DNA of 64,000 bases from Paraburkholderia adhaesiva (GTDB lineage: Bacteria > Pseudomonadota > Gammaproteobacteria > Burkholderiales > Burkholderiaceae), in the NCBI RefSeq assembly GCF_021390575.1, contig NZ_JAJEJQ010000003.1, positions 844,669 through 908,668 on the forward strand, read 5' to 3'. Positions 53,843 to 62,233 of this stretch are shown here, piece by piece. Every line of letters starts with the position of its first letter. The first letter of the stretch is position 1. Both the position numbers and the translations under genes were made by a program. The notes beneath the pieces were generated by a model that did not search any database, was not told the DNA's origin, and worked only from the letters and a program-made list of their open reading frames with translations.

Positions 53843-54868
53843 TTATTGCTGACCAGCTTCAGCGCGCTTCTTCAAATCAAGCGCCACGTCAACAATCATG
53901 TCCTCCTGGCCACCCACCATACGGCGCTTGCCCAGTTCAACCAGAATGTCGACGGTCTTCAGGCCGTACTTCTTCGCAGCGACTTCCGAATGGCGCAGGA
54001 AGCTCGAATACACCCCCGCATAGCCCAGCGCGAGCGTCTCGCGATCCACGCGCACCGGACGGTCCTGCAGCGGACGCACGATGTCGTCGGCTGCGTCCAT
54101 CAGCGTGTACAGATCCGTGCCGTGATTCCACCCCATGCGCTCGGCCGCGCCGATGAACACTTCGAGCGGCGCATTGCCCGCCCCCGCGCCCATCCCCGCG
54201 AGCGACGCATCGATGCGGTCACAGCCCTCTTCCACCGCGACCATCGAGTTCGCCACGCCCAGCGACAGGTTGTGGTGCGCGTGCATGCCCGTCGTCGTCT
54301 CCGGCTTGAGCACGCCCTTGAGCGCGCGGAAGCGGTCGCGCACGTCATTCATCGTCAGCGCACCACCGGAATCGACCACGTAAATGCAGGTCGCGCCATA
54401 GCTTTCCATCTTCTTCGCTTCGATGGCGAGATTCTCCGGCGTGGTCATGTGGCTCATCATCAGGAAGCCCACCGTGTCCATGCCGAGTTCGCGCGCATAC
54501 TCGATGTGCTGCTTCGAGATGTCCGCTTCGGTGCAGTGCGTGGCCACACGTACCACGCGCGCGCCTGCGTTGTACGCGGCCTTCAGGTCGTGAATCGTGC
54601 CGATGCCCGGCAGCAGCAGCGTCGCAATCTGCGCGTGCGTAACGACGTCGGCCACCGCCTCGATCCATTCGAGGTCGCTGTGCGCGCCAAAACCGTAGTT
54701 GAAGCTCGAGCCCTGCAGGCCGTCGCCGTGTGCCACTTCGATCGAATCGACCTTCGCGCGGTCCAGTGCGCGGGCGATGTCCTGCACGTTCTGGATCGAG
54801 TACTGGTGGCGGATTGCGTGGCTGCCGTCGCGCAGCGTCACGTCGGAGATATAGAGTTTCTTGCTCAT
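53843..54868 (-). CDS. mhpE: 4-hydroxy-2-oxovalerate aldolase
   Basis: A 341-residue DRE-TIM metallolyase: LYISDVTLRDGSHAIRHQYS (metal-binding Asp), then GMHAHHNLSLGVANSMVAVE with the two histidines, and DASLAGMGAGAGNAPLEVFI. It splits 4-hydroxy-2-oxopentanoate into pyruvate and acetaldehyde. Aldolases of this group form a channelling complex with the acylating acetaldehyde dehydrogenase encoded 23 bases upstream. Confidence 0.95.
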   Translation of the reverse strand: MSKKLYISDVTLRDGSHAIRHQYSIQNVQDIARALDRAKVDSIEVAHGDGLQGSSFNYGFGAHSDLEWIEAVADVVTHAQIATLLLPGIGTIHDLKAAYNAGARVVRVATHCTEADISKQHIEYARELGMDTVGFLMMSHMTTPENLAIEAKKMESYGATCIYVVDSGGALTMNDVRDRFRALKGVLKPETTTGMHAHHNLSLGVANSMVAVEEGCDRIDASLAGMGAGAGNAPLEVFIGAAERMGWNHGTDLYTLMDAADDIVRPLQDRPVRVDRETLALGYAGVYSSFLRHSEVAAKKYGLKTVDILVELGKRRMVGGQEDMIVDVALDLKKRAEAGQQ

Positions 54869-54891
54869 GTTCGTGGTTCTCGCGTTGTCGT

Positions 54892-55845
54892 TCAGGCGGC
54901 CACAGCGGCGCTGGCGATGCGCTCCGCGGTAGCCAGCGCCGCCGAGGTCATGATGTCGAGGTTGCCCGCGTAGGCCGGCAGATAGTGCGCCGCGCCTTCG
55001 ACTTCGAGAAACACCGAGGTCTTCAGGCCGCTGAATTTGCCGAGGCCCGGGATGTTGAGCGGTGCACTCTCGGGGATCACGTCAAACTGCACCTTCTGCT
55101 TGAGGCGGTAGCCCGGCACGTAGGCGTGCACGGCCTTCGCCATTTCCTCGACCGACGCTTCCACCCGCGCCTGGTCCGCAAGTTCGGACAGCACGTACAC
55201 GGTGTCGCGCATCATCACCGGCGGCTCGGCGGGATTGAGCACGATGATCGCCTTGCCCTTCGCCGCGCCACCCACCACTTCGATGGCCTTGGACGTCGTT
55301 TCGGTGAATTCGTCGATGTTCGCGCGCGTGCCCGGGCCCGCCGACTTGCTGCTGATCGAGGCGACGATTTCCGCGTAATGCACCTTCGCCACGCGCGAGA
55401 CGGCGGCCACCATCGGGATCGTCGCCTGGCCGCCGCACGTGACCATATTCACGTTCGGCGCGTCGATCTGCGCGTCGAGGTTGACCACCGGCACGCAGTA
55501 CGGACCGATCGCCGCGGGCGTGAGGTCGATCACGCGGATGCCGGGCTTGTGCTGGCGCAGGAACGCGTCGTTCTTCACGTGCGCGCCGGCCGAGGTGGCG
55601 TCGAACACCACGTCGATGTCTTTAAAGACGGGCAGGTTCACGAGGCCCTGCACGCCTTCGTGCGTGGTCGCAACGCCCAGGCGCGCGGCGCGCGCGAGGC
55701 CGTCCGAGGCGGGGTCGATACCGACCATCGCGCCCATTTCCAGATGCTTGCCGTGCCGCATGATCTTGATCATGAGGTCGGTGCCGATGTTGCCCGATCC
55801 GATGATCGCAGCCTTGAGTTTTTGCGTTGCCTGTTGCGTTGCCAT
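54892..55845 (-). CDS. mhpF: Acetaldehyde dehydrogenase (acylating)
   Basis: A 317-residue enzyme: NAD site KAAIIGSGNIGTDLMIKIMR and catalytic Cys in NMVTCGGQATIPMVAAV. It converts acetaldehyde from the aldolase to acetyl-CoA within the complex. Two in-frame ATGs, 55851 and 55845, are close; AGAGG is well spaced only for 55845. The upstream extension of the frame to 55977 runs into mhpD and is rejected. Confidence 0.95.
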   Translation of the reverse strand: MATQQATQKLKAAIIGSGNIGTDLMIKIMRHGKHLEMGAMVGIDPASDGLARAARLGVATTHEGVQGLVNLPVFKDIDVVFDATSAGAHVKNDAFLRQHKPGIRVIDLTPAAIGPYCVPVVNLDAQIDAPNVNMVTCGGQATIPMVAAVSRVAKVHYAEIVASISSKSAGPGTRANIDEFTETTSKAIEVVGGAAKGKAIIVLNPAEPPVMMRDTVYVLSELADQARVEASVEEMAKAVHAYVPGYRLKQKVQFDVIPESAPLNIPGLGKFSGLKTSVFLEVEGAAHYLPAYAGNLDIMTSAALATAERIASAAVAA

Positions 55846-55858
55846 TTGCATCCTCTGA

Positions 55859-56647
55859 TCAGGCGGTGAAAGTCGCGCGGACGCTGCCGAGCCCTTCGAT
55901 CTGCGCGGTAAAAGTGCCCGCTTCCTTGACGGCCACCATCGGGCCGAGCGCGCCGGTGAGTACGACGTCACCGGCACGCAGCGGCGTGCCGAGCTGCACC
56001 ATGCGGTCGGCGAGCCACACGGCCGCGTTCAGCGGATTGCCGAGGCACGCTGCGCCATTGCCGCGCGAGCGCACTTCACCCTCGCGCGTAAGTTCCATTG
56101 CGCACGCGGTGAGGTCGATCTGCGAGAGCGGCACCGGGCGGCTACCCACCACGAAGCGCGCGCTCGAGGCGTTGTCGGCCACGGTGTCGACGAAACGGAT
56201 ATCCCAGTTCGCGATGCGGCTGTCTACGACTTCGATCGCGGCCAGCGCATAGGCGCTCGCGTTGATGATGTCGACGAAGGTGTGTTTTTCGTGCGTGAGG
56301 TCCCGCTCCAGCACGAGCGCGATTTCCGCTTCGACCTTCGGCTGGATCAGCTGCGCGAGCGGGATCGGTTCGCCGTCGCCGTAGGCCATCGACGCGAACA
56401 GCGCGCCAAAGTCGGGCTGGTCGACGCCTAGCTGCTTTTGCACCGCAAGCGAGGTGAGGCCGATCTTGCGGCCCACGATGCGCTCGCCGTTGGCCACGCG
56501 CAGGTCCACGTTGGCCTGTTGCACGGCGTAGGCGGTGGCCATGTCGTCGAGGGCGATTTCGCCGCGCACGGGGGCGATCGTGTCACGCGAGGCTTCCGCG
56601 GCGCGCAGGCGCGCGGCGAGCGTCGTGACGAGGTTCGAGTTAGACAT
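55859..56647 (-). CDS. mhpD: 2-oxopent-4-enoate hydratase (2-keto-4-pentenoate hydratase)
   Basis: A 262-residue protein of the MhpD/FAA-hydrolase-like family: IVGRKIGLTSLAVQKQLGVD, KVEAEIALVLERDLTHE (metal-binding Glu residues) and LGNPLNAAVWLADRMVQLGT. It adds water to 2-hydroxypenta-2,4-dienoate to give 4-hydroxy-2-oxopentanoate. AAGGAGAACGCG precedes the ATG at 56647. It begins 158 bases after hcaD, the widest gap in the locus, which holds a hairpin, and is 13 bases before mhpF. Confidence 0.93.
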   Translation of the reverse strand: MSNSNLVTTLAARLRAAEASRDTIAPVRGEIALDDMATAYAVQQANVDLRVANGERIVGRKIGLTSLAVQKQLGVDQPDFGALFASMAYGDGEPIPLAQLIQPKVEAEIALVLERDLTHEKHTFVDIINASAYALAAIEVVDSRIANWDIRFVDTVADNASSARFVVGSRPVPLSQIDLTACAMELTREGEVRSRGNGAACLGNPLNAAVWLADRMVQLGTPLRAGDVVLTGALGPMVAVKEAGTFTAQIEGLGSVRATFTA

Positions 56648-56749
56648 CGCGTTCTCCTTGATGCGTTCCGTCATGCCGCCGGCGTGGCGTGACCGGAAAA
56701 CTCTTTGCGGCGTGTTGCCGTGAATAAAATCTCGTGCTGAATAGTCAGT

Positions 56750-56783
56750 CAGGGCACGACCGCTGTTGTGCGGTAGTGCCCTG
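56750..56783. repeat. Strong hairpin inside the hca-mhp locus
   Basis: CAGGGCAC-g-ACCGC (56750-56763), loop TGTTGT, GCGGT-a-GTGCCCTG (56770-56783): 13 paired bases with one internal mismatch, between hcaD and mhpD. No T-run follows on the minus strand, so it is more likely an RNA processing or stabilising element, or a protein-binding site, than a terminator. Confidence 0.7.
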
Positions 56784-56805
56784 CGAATTAACTCGAGAAA
56801 TCAGG

Positions 56806-58023
56806 TCAGTCCTGCATCATCTTTCGCAGATCGACGGTCGGATCCAGAAGGCGCTGTGAGTCCGCGTGACACCGTGCTGCAATCAGTGCCTTCAGATGAC
56901 GCATTTCCCGTCCCTTGTTGACGGCCACGGCACCCACCACAACGTCATCGCGCACGCCCAGCCAGATGAACCCGGCATCGTTCACATCACCGCGGATCAG
57001 CCACTGTGGAGCTTCCATATCGCCGGCCAGCTGGATATTCCGTCCGCACTGGTCCGTCCAGAACCACGGCACCCCTGTCTCCGCTTCCTCGACACCGAGC
57101 ATGGCGCGTGCGGCGGTCAGCGCCTGACGGTTCGCGTTCTCCCAGGTTTCACGGCGCAGCCATTGGTGACTCACGCTGTCCCACTGGCTCGTTACGTCGC
57201 CAGCGGCATAAATATCGGAATCCGAAGTACGTCCGTATTCGTCGATGACAATTCCACCGGATATTTTCAGGTTTGCTGAGACTGCCGCTTCCGTGCACGG
57301 CTCCGCACCGACACCGTAGACCACTGCATCGCCACGCAGGAGCGTTCCATCGGCCAGCTCCAGCACAATATCGCCAGCTTCACGACGTGCGCTTTCCAGC
57401 GACGCCCCTAGATGAAACGTGACGCCACGCTCACGATGCAAGTCACACAGATACGATCTCAACGGCGCAGGTGCGCAACGCCCCATGACCGAATCGGCTC
57501 GTTCGATCACTGTCACGTGAGTGCCGAGATCCACCAGGCTCGAAGCCAGTTCAAGCCCGATCACACCACCACCGACAATCAAAATACGCCGACCCGGCAT
57601 AAGTTCGGCACGTAGTGCCTGTGCGTCATCGAGCGTACGCAGGACATGAATGCCCCGCGCCAGACAGTCCAGCATCGGGAGGCGCCGGGCACGCGATCCG
57701 GTTGCAATGAGCAACTTGTCATAGGCGACAGTCGATCCGTCATCGAGATCGAGCGTGTGCGCCTGCGGATCGACCTTCAGCACCCGCAAACCGCGTCGCA
57801 GTTCGATCTTTTGCTCGGCGTAGAAGCTGTCCGCAAAGATTTCGCTGCGTGTCGCATCGGGTTGAATCAACATGTCTTTCGACAGCGGCGGCCGCTCATA
57901 GGGAAAATGGGCCTCCTCTCCGATAAGGATCACCCGACCGTCGAATCCGCGACGACGCAATTCCGCCGCAGCGGTCGCTCCGGCCTGACCAGCGCCCGCA
58001 ATTACATACACGGGACACGTCAT
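56806..58023 (-). CDS. hcaD: Ferredoxin reductase of the phenylpropionate dioxygenase system
   Basis: A 405-residue FAD/NADH oxidoreductase like HcaD/BphA4: FAD site VYVIAGAGQAGATAAAELRR, NAD site RILIVGGGVIGLELASSLVD and SDIYAAGDVTSQWDS. It passes electrons from NADH to the Rieske ferredoxin HcaC. Its ATG overlaps the mhpB stop (ATGA). Placement between mhpB and mhpD, away from hcaEFCB, differs from E. coli where hcaD directly follows hcaB. Confidence 0.92.
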   Translation of the reverse strand: MTCPVYVIAGAGQAGATAAAELRRRGFDGRVILIGEEAHFPYERPPLSKDMLIQPDATRSEIFADSFYAEQKIELRRGLRVLKVDPQAHTLDLDDGSTVAYDKLLIATGSRARRLPMLDCLARGIHVLRTLDDAQALRAELMPGRRILIVGGGVIGLELASSLVDLGTHVTVIERADSVMGRCAPAPLRSYLCDLHRERGVTFHLGASLESARREAGDIVLELADGTLLRGDAVVYGVGAEPCTEAAVSANLKISGGIVIDEYGRTSDSDIYAAGDVTSQWDSVSHQWLRRETWENANRQALTAARAMLGVEEAETGVPWFWTDQCGRNIQLAGDMEAPQWLIRGDVNDAGFIWLGVRDDVVVGAVAVNKGREMRHLKALIAARCHADSQRLLDPTVDLRKMMQD

Positions 58024-58982
58024 CGCGCAGCCACACCCTCGCTGGATTTAGGGGCGGCACTCATGATGCCCATACCCGCAATCCAGACGTCGATAGGTTC
58101 ATAGAAGTTGACCTGCGCATCGTAGGGACCAAATTCGGAAAGCGCCGCAAATGCCGCGATCCACGCACGGATTTCCTGACCACCACGACCACCTTCGCGC
58201 AAAATCTCTTCGTCGCTCAACGCGGCCAGCCGATTGAAGTCGCCTGCGCGGAAGCTTTCCATCAGTTGCCGGTCCCATTCGGGATTAAGCCGCAATGAGG
58301 GACCCTCGCCACGCGCAAGCGACTGCCCGGTGGCAAGCACATTCGCCTCGCGGCGAGCGCGTGCTTCACGGGACGGATTACGGCCGCTGATGAGAAACTC
58401 CTCGACCTCGGGCGGCACTGCGCCCATCTGCGGCGTCGGCGGGTCATGCGACAGGCCGCCCGAGCCAATGATGAGGACGCGTTGATCCTGCTTCGCCAGT
58501 TGACGACCAACCGCACGACCCAGGGCGACAGTGCGCTGGCAGCTCGGGAAAGGCTTCGCCGCGCCGTTGATGAACACCGGGATCACCGGGTAGCGATCAG
58601 TCGAACCGCACAGCAATTCGAGCGGCTGCGTGAATCCGTGATCGACCTGCATACGGTACGAGTAAGCAGTATCGACGCCATCAGCGAGAACGCCACGCAC
58701 TAACGAGAGCGCTCGCTCCTCGGGTAGCTTGAACTCGCACTGGCCATTGCCCCAATCGCCCGCAGGCGCTGCGCGAACGCCCACGCAGAACGAAGGCATC
58801 AGGTCGTAGAAAAACCCGTTGAAGTGATCGGGGTAGAAAACGAAGACGAGATCCGGTGCGAACGCACGCACTTCTTCGGCGAGGCTCGCGAACGTCCCTC
58901 GCGCCCGTCGTTCGAGATCGGCATCCGGTCGCGCCCCTTCCATGAGGGGTGAATGCGAGGCACAAATGAGCTTGACTGGCAT
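58020..58982 (-). CDS. mhpB: 2,3-dihydroxyphenylpropionate 1,2-dioxygenase (type III extradiol)
   Basis: A 320-residue LigB-superfamily dioxygenase: LICASHSPLMEG (iron-binding His), FVFYPDHFNGFFYDLMPSFC, QVDHGFTQPLELL and IIGSGGLSHDPPTPQMG. It opens the ring of 2,3-dihydroxyphenylpropionate or dihydroxycinnamate between C1 and C2 using ferrous iron. E. coli MhpB (314) is of similar length. CCAGGAGAC precedes the ATG at 58982. The gene lies inside an hca operon, which is not the E. coli arrangement. Confidence 0.93.
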   Translation of the reverse strand: MPVKLICASHSPLMEGARPDADLERRARGTFASLAEEVRAFAPDLVFVFYPDHFNGFFYDLMPSFCVGVRAAPAGDWGNGQCEFKLPEERALSLVRGVLADGVDTAYSYRMQVDHGFTQPLELLCGSTDRYPVIPVFINGAAKPFPSCQRTVALGRAVGRQLAKQDQRVLIIGSGGLSHDPPTPQMGAVPPEVEEFLISGRNPSREARARREANVLATGQSLARGEGPSLRLNPEWDRQLMESFRAGDFNRLAALSDEEILREGGRGGQEIRAWIAAFAALSEFGPYDAQVNFYEPIDVWIAGMGIMSAAPKSSEGVAAR

Positions 58983-59048
58983 GATGTCTCCTGGCGGTGC
59001 ACTTCGTGACGAAATGCGCCGCATCCGTGTTGGCAGTAGTTCGATCGA

Positions 59049-59861
59049 CTAGAGGTTCATCCCGCCGGCAGTGTCGCGGATACCCCGAATGCCGAGACCG
59101 GCATCGGCATTGATCAGGACACCGCTGAGCGTGCGGTTGTTCGCTCGCGAAGCAAGCAGGACGAATGGGCCGGTGAAGTCAGCCGGCGACGGAAAGAACT
59201 GCAGCGGCAGAATGCTGGAAATGCTTTCGGGTGAACGCGAATCCATGATCCGGCGATCGGACTGGCCTAGCGATGCCGGACCACGCAGGTCGGTCGCCAT
59301 ACCGCAGGGACCCACACCGTTGACGCGCACCTTCGGCGCCAGTTCGTAGGCAAGCTCGCGGATCAATCCAACAGCAGCATGCTTGCTCGCCGTATAGAGC
59401 GGGCCGCCGCCGCCCGGATAAAAAGAAGAGTTCGACAGGCTGTAGATAATGCTCCCCTGCGATGCAACCAACGCGCGCGACGCAGCTTTCGCACCAAGGA
59501 GATAGCCTTTTACATTGATCGCGAACAGTTCATCGAATCCGCTTTCTAGCTGCTCCGGCGTAAGGTCCATGAGGGTCGCCGCATGATCCCAGATCGCCGC
59601 ATTGCCGATAAAGCAGTCCAGCTTGCCGAAACGCGCAACGGTTGATTCAACGGCTTTACGGTTGTCGTCGTAACAACAGACGTCGCCCTGCACGGCCACT
59701 ACGGCATCGCCGAAGCGACTGCGCAGCGCGTCGACCTTTTCCGGTGACCGCTCCAGCACGCCGACATGTGCGCCCTCAGCGAGAAAGCGCTCCACGAGTG
59801 CGAGCCCGAGACCGGATCCGCCTCCGGTAATGAGCGCTACCTCATCCTTTAACCAGCTCAT
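59049..59861 (-). CDS. hcaB: cis-2,3-dihydrodiol dehydrogenase (phenylpropionate/cinnamate)
   Basis: A 270-residue SDR of the HcaB/BphB group: EVALITGGGSGLGLALVERF, NAAIWDHAATLMDL, and the catalytic Ser in YSLSNSSFYPGGGG with GPLYTASKHAAVGLIREL (Tyr-x-x-x-Lys). It oxidises the cis-dihydrodiol from HcaEF to the 2,3-diol that MhpB uses. The ATG at 59861 overlaps the end of hcaC by four bases. Confidence 0.93.
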   Translation of the reverse strand: MSWLKDEVALITGGGSGLGLALVERFLAEGAHVGVLERSPEKVDALRSRFGDAVVAVQGDVCCYDDNRKAVESTVARFGKLDCFIGNAAIWDHAATLMDLTPEQLESGFDELFAINVKGYLLGAKAASRALVASQGSIIYSLSNSSFYPGGGGPLYTASKHAAVGLIRELAYELAPKVRVNGVGPCGMATDLRGPASLGQSDRRIMDSRSPESISSILPLQFFPSPADFTGPFVLLASRANNRTLSGVLINADAGLGIRGIRDTAGGMNL

Positions 59862-60184
59862 GCGCTCACCTCCTCCACTTCGACAAAGATCTGACCGCCT
59901 TCCTCGACAACCGGAAACGTCCGCAGCGGATCTGTCGCGGGTTGACACAGCGCTTTACCAGTTTTCAGGCAGAATCGCGCGGCGTGCAGTGGGCATTCGA
60001 CAGTCGCATCGTCTTCCACATACGCCTCCGACATGGAAGCGTTGCCATGACTGCATCGGTCCGATACCGCAAAGAGGCTGCCCGCAACGTTGAATACGGC
60101 GATGGCCGCAAACGATTCCCCTTCAACCTTACGCGCGTCGCCGTCGGCCAACGCGCCGCTTTCGCACACGAATACGCGGGCCAT
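59858..60184 (-). CDS. hcaC: Rieske ferredoxin of the phenylpropionate dioxygenase
   Basis: A 108-residue Rieske ferredoxin with both ligand pairs: C44-x-H46 in DRCSHGNASMSE and C64-x-x-H67 in VECPLHAARFC. It shuttles electrons from HcaD to the HcaEF oxygenase. The start is two bases after the hcaF stop, indicating coupling. Confidence 0.94.
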   Translation of the reverse strand: MARVFVCESGALADGDARKVEGESFAAIAVFNVAGSLFAVSDRCSHGNASMSEAYVEDDATVECPLHAARFCLKTGKALCQPATDPLRTFPVVEEGGQIFVEVEEVSA

Positions 60185-60186
60185 GA

Positions 60187-60732
60187 TCAGAAGAACACAC
60201 TTAGGTTATGGGAAGTCAACACCACCTGATCCAGGACGATCTCGCGATTGCAGATTTCCCAGCCGGCAGTTTTTTCTGCAACTCGACGAACGCGGTCACG
60301 ACGCATGCCGACGTAGAACGTCTCGTCGCGCTCCTTTTGCGAGCGGTATAGCAGGTAATTGACGCGCACATCGAATTCGCCCTCGGTCTGCGCGGCGCTT
60401 ACCTGAATGTTCGTGATCAGATGCCGCGTACGTGATGGAGGCTCCTCGGCCCATGCCATTCCGGTTTCAAGACGGGCGACGCGGCGCTCGAGCTGGAATG
60501 CGTCTTCGTTGAAGAGCCAGGTCGTAGGCGGCTGCACGCTGCGGCGGCGATCGCGCGTCTGTGCATTGACGACCGTACGCATCGTGTAACGGATGTCTTG
60601 CGACAACAATTCAAGCCACGGACGAAACTGCCAGTCGTCCAGCAGTTCGGCTTCATGGAACAGGAACTGGCTGATCTCGTGGTGCAGTTCCAGCGAAACG
60701 CTCTTGTTGCGATTTTCAGCGACGCTATTCAT
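60187..60732 (-). CDS. hcaF: Phenylpropionate dioxygenase, small (beta) subunit
   Basis: A 181-residue ring-hydroxylating dioxygenase beta subunit: HEISQFLFHEAELLDDWQFR, WLELLSQDIRYTMR and RRVAEKTAGWEICNREIVLD. It is structural and supports the alpha subunit. The ATG overlaps the hcaE stop by four bases. Confidence 0.94.
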   Translation of the reverse strand: MNSVAENRNKSVSLELHHEISQFLFHEAELLDDWQFRPWLELLSQDIRYTMRTVVNAQTRDRRRSVQPPTTWLFNEDAFQLERRVARLETGMAWAEEPPSRTRHLITNIQVSAAQTEGEFDVRVNYLLYRSQKERDETFYVGMRRDRVRRVAEKTAGWEICNREIVLDQVVLTSHNLSVFF

Positions 60733-62093
60733 TTGACGGTCTCCTCCTGGAACTTCTGGGTACGCTGGTTAATTTCCTCCCACGTGTCGGAAATCAACAG
60801 ATCAGCCCAACGGCGGTACAGCGCACGAGCAGCCGTTTCCGAGAAGATGTAGTTGGTGATCCCGGGAATACCGTCATCACGCCGGCGTTCGCCATTCAAT
60901 CCCATTTCCAGACACATCGCCGTGTTTCGGGCCTGGTGGCCTTTCAGCACTTTCTGGATTTCAACCCAATTTTCCGAATCGTCCTGCTCAAGGAAACCAG
61001 CGGGGCCAAAGGCTCTTGTGGCGCTACGCTCGAACGCCGCTTTAACGTGATCCGATGCGGCTTTGTCCGCGATACAGAATGCCCATACCTCGACCTGGTC
61101 CGGGCCGCGCGGGTGCCATACTCGCAGCGTGGCGGTGCCGTTCAACCACGACAGCGTCGGGAATAAAGTATTGTGTCCAGCAAGACGCAAAGCGCGAATG
61201 CGTCCGAGGCGCTGCTCTGCTTCATCAAATGTCTCGCGATAGTATTCCGATACTTCTCCGTCAACCCAGACATTCGCGTCAGGCTGCTCGGTGAAGAAGA
61301 AACCGCTTCCGTGACCGGCTTCGCCAAATTGCACGGCATCCTTGGCGGTTTCCCACACCGGACGGTTCGTTTGACCGGTACCCAATGCCTTGTCCTCAGG
61401 CGCTGCGTCACGCGCGGCGCCCAGTACCGCCACAGCCGAAACGTGTGAAAACAGCGCGTGATATTGGTCGCTCGCAAACTGCTCGGCCGCAAGTTTCCAG
61501 TTGCAGTTAATCGTCCACTTGTGGACGCCGCCCACGATTTCGGTACCGCCTTCGCGTCGATCCAGCACGCCATCCAGGTACCACGCCATATTGCCCATAT
61601 AGCTTTTTAGATCCGGCGCCTCTGCATCCCAATTACCGAAAATAAGGCCTTTATAGATCTCCACACGGGTGACTTCACGCAGCCCCCACTTTTCCTTGCA
61701 CAGACCCTGCGGATAGGCCTTCGGCTCCAGCGGCACCTCGACGAGTTGCCCATCCACACCATACGACCATCCGTGATACGGGCAGGTAAACGCACGCGTG
61801 TTACCCGAATCGGCATAGCTCACTCGCATCGAGCGGTGACGGCATTGATTCAGAAACGCCTTGACTGAGCCGTCTTTCTGGCGAACGACCACAATCGGAT
61901 CTTCGCCCATATACGTATTGAAAAAATCTCCCGCCTTCGGAATCTGGCTCTCGTGTGCGAGAAACAACCAGCAACGCCCGAAGATGCGTTCAAGTTCGAG
62001 CTGATAGATATCGGGGTCGGTGTAGATAAGGGGCGTGACACGGCCTTTTGCCGCGTCGATCAGTGCATCGACATTGACTGCAGTGGCGGACAT
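60729..62093 (-). CDS. hcaE: Phenylpropionate dioxygenase, large (alpha) subunit
   Basis: A 454-residue alpha subunit. The Rieske centre ligands are C84-R-H86 in NQCRHRSMRVSY and C104-P-Y-H107 in FTCPYHGWSYG. The mononuclear iron site includes H212 and H217 in FASDQYHALFSH, with the bridging Asp209. It sets the substrate range and, with HcaF, makes the cis-2,3-dihydrodiol of 3-phenylpropionate or cinnamate. The length matches E. coli HcaE (453). CAGGAGAC precedes the ATG. First gene of the minus-strand operon. Confidence 0.95.
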   Translation of the reverse strand: MSATAVNVDALIDAAKGRVTPLIYTDPDIYQLELERIFGRCWLFLAHESQIPKAGDFFNTYMGEDPIVVVRQKDGSVKAFLNQCRHRSMRVSYADSGNTRAFTCPYHGWSYGVDGQLVEVPLEPKAYPQGLCKEKWGLREVTRVEIYKGLIFGNWDAEAPDLKSYMGNMAWYLDGVLDRREGGTEIVGGVHKWTINCNWKLAAEQFASDQYHALFSHVSAVAVLGAARDAAPEDKALGTGQTNRPVWETAKDAVQFGEAGHGSGFFFTEQPDANVWVDGEVSEYYRETFDEAEQRLGRIRALRLAGHNTLFPTLSWLNGTATLRVWHPRGPDQVEVWAFCIADKAASDHVKAAFERSATRAFGPAGFLEQDDSENWVEIQKVLKGHQARNTAMCLEMGLNGERRRDDGIPGITNYIFSETAARALYRRWADLLISDTWEEINQRTQKFQEETVK

Positions 62094-62233
62094 GCGGGGG
62101 TCTCCTGTTATGTCGCGGCGAATGTGATCAACCTTGACGTGGGTTAATCATCGCAATATGCAGAATGAAGGTGAAATACTTTATTCCCATATCCTGATAG
62201 GCCACATCTATAAGTTAAATTGAGATATCCAGA
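62094..62233. promoter_or_regulatory. hcaR-hcaE divergent promoter region
   Basis: A 140-base AT-rich gap between the divergent genes. ATCT-N13-AGAT at 62206-62226 is an interrupted palindrome that includes a T-N11-A core and lies just upstream of the hcaR start, as expected for an autoregulatory LysR site. The assignment is tentative. Confidence 0.5.

Noticed and set aside
53831..55869. Long plus-strand frames opposite mhpE and mhpF
   Set aside because: Antisense shadows rich in Arg, His and Val; the mhp genes are certain.
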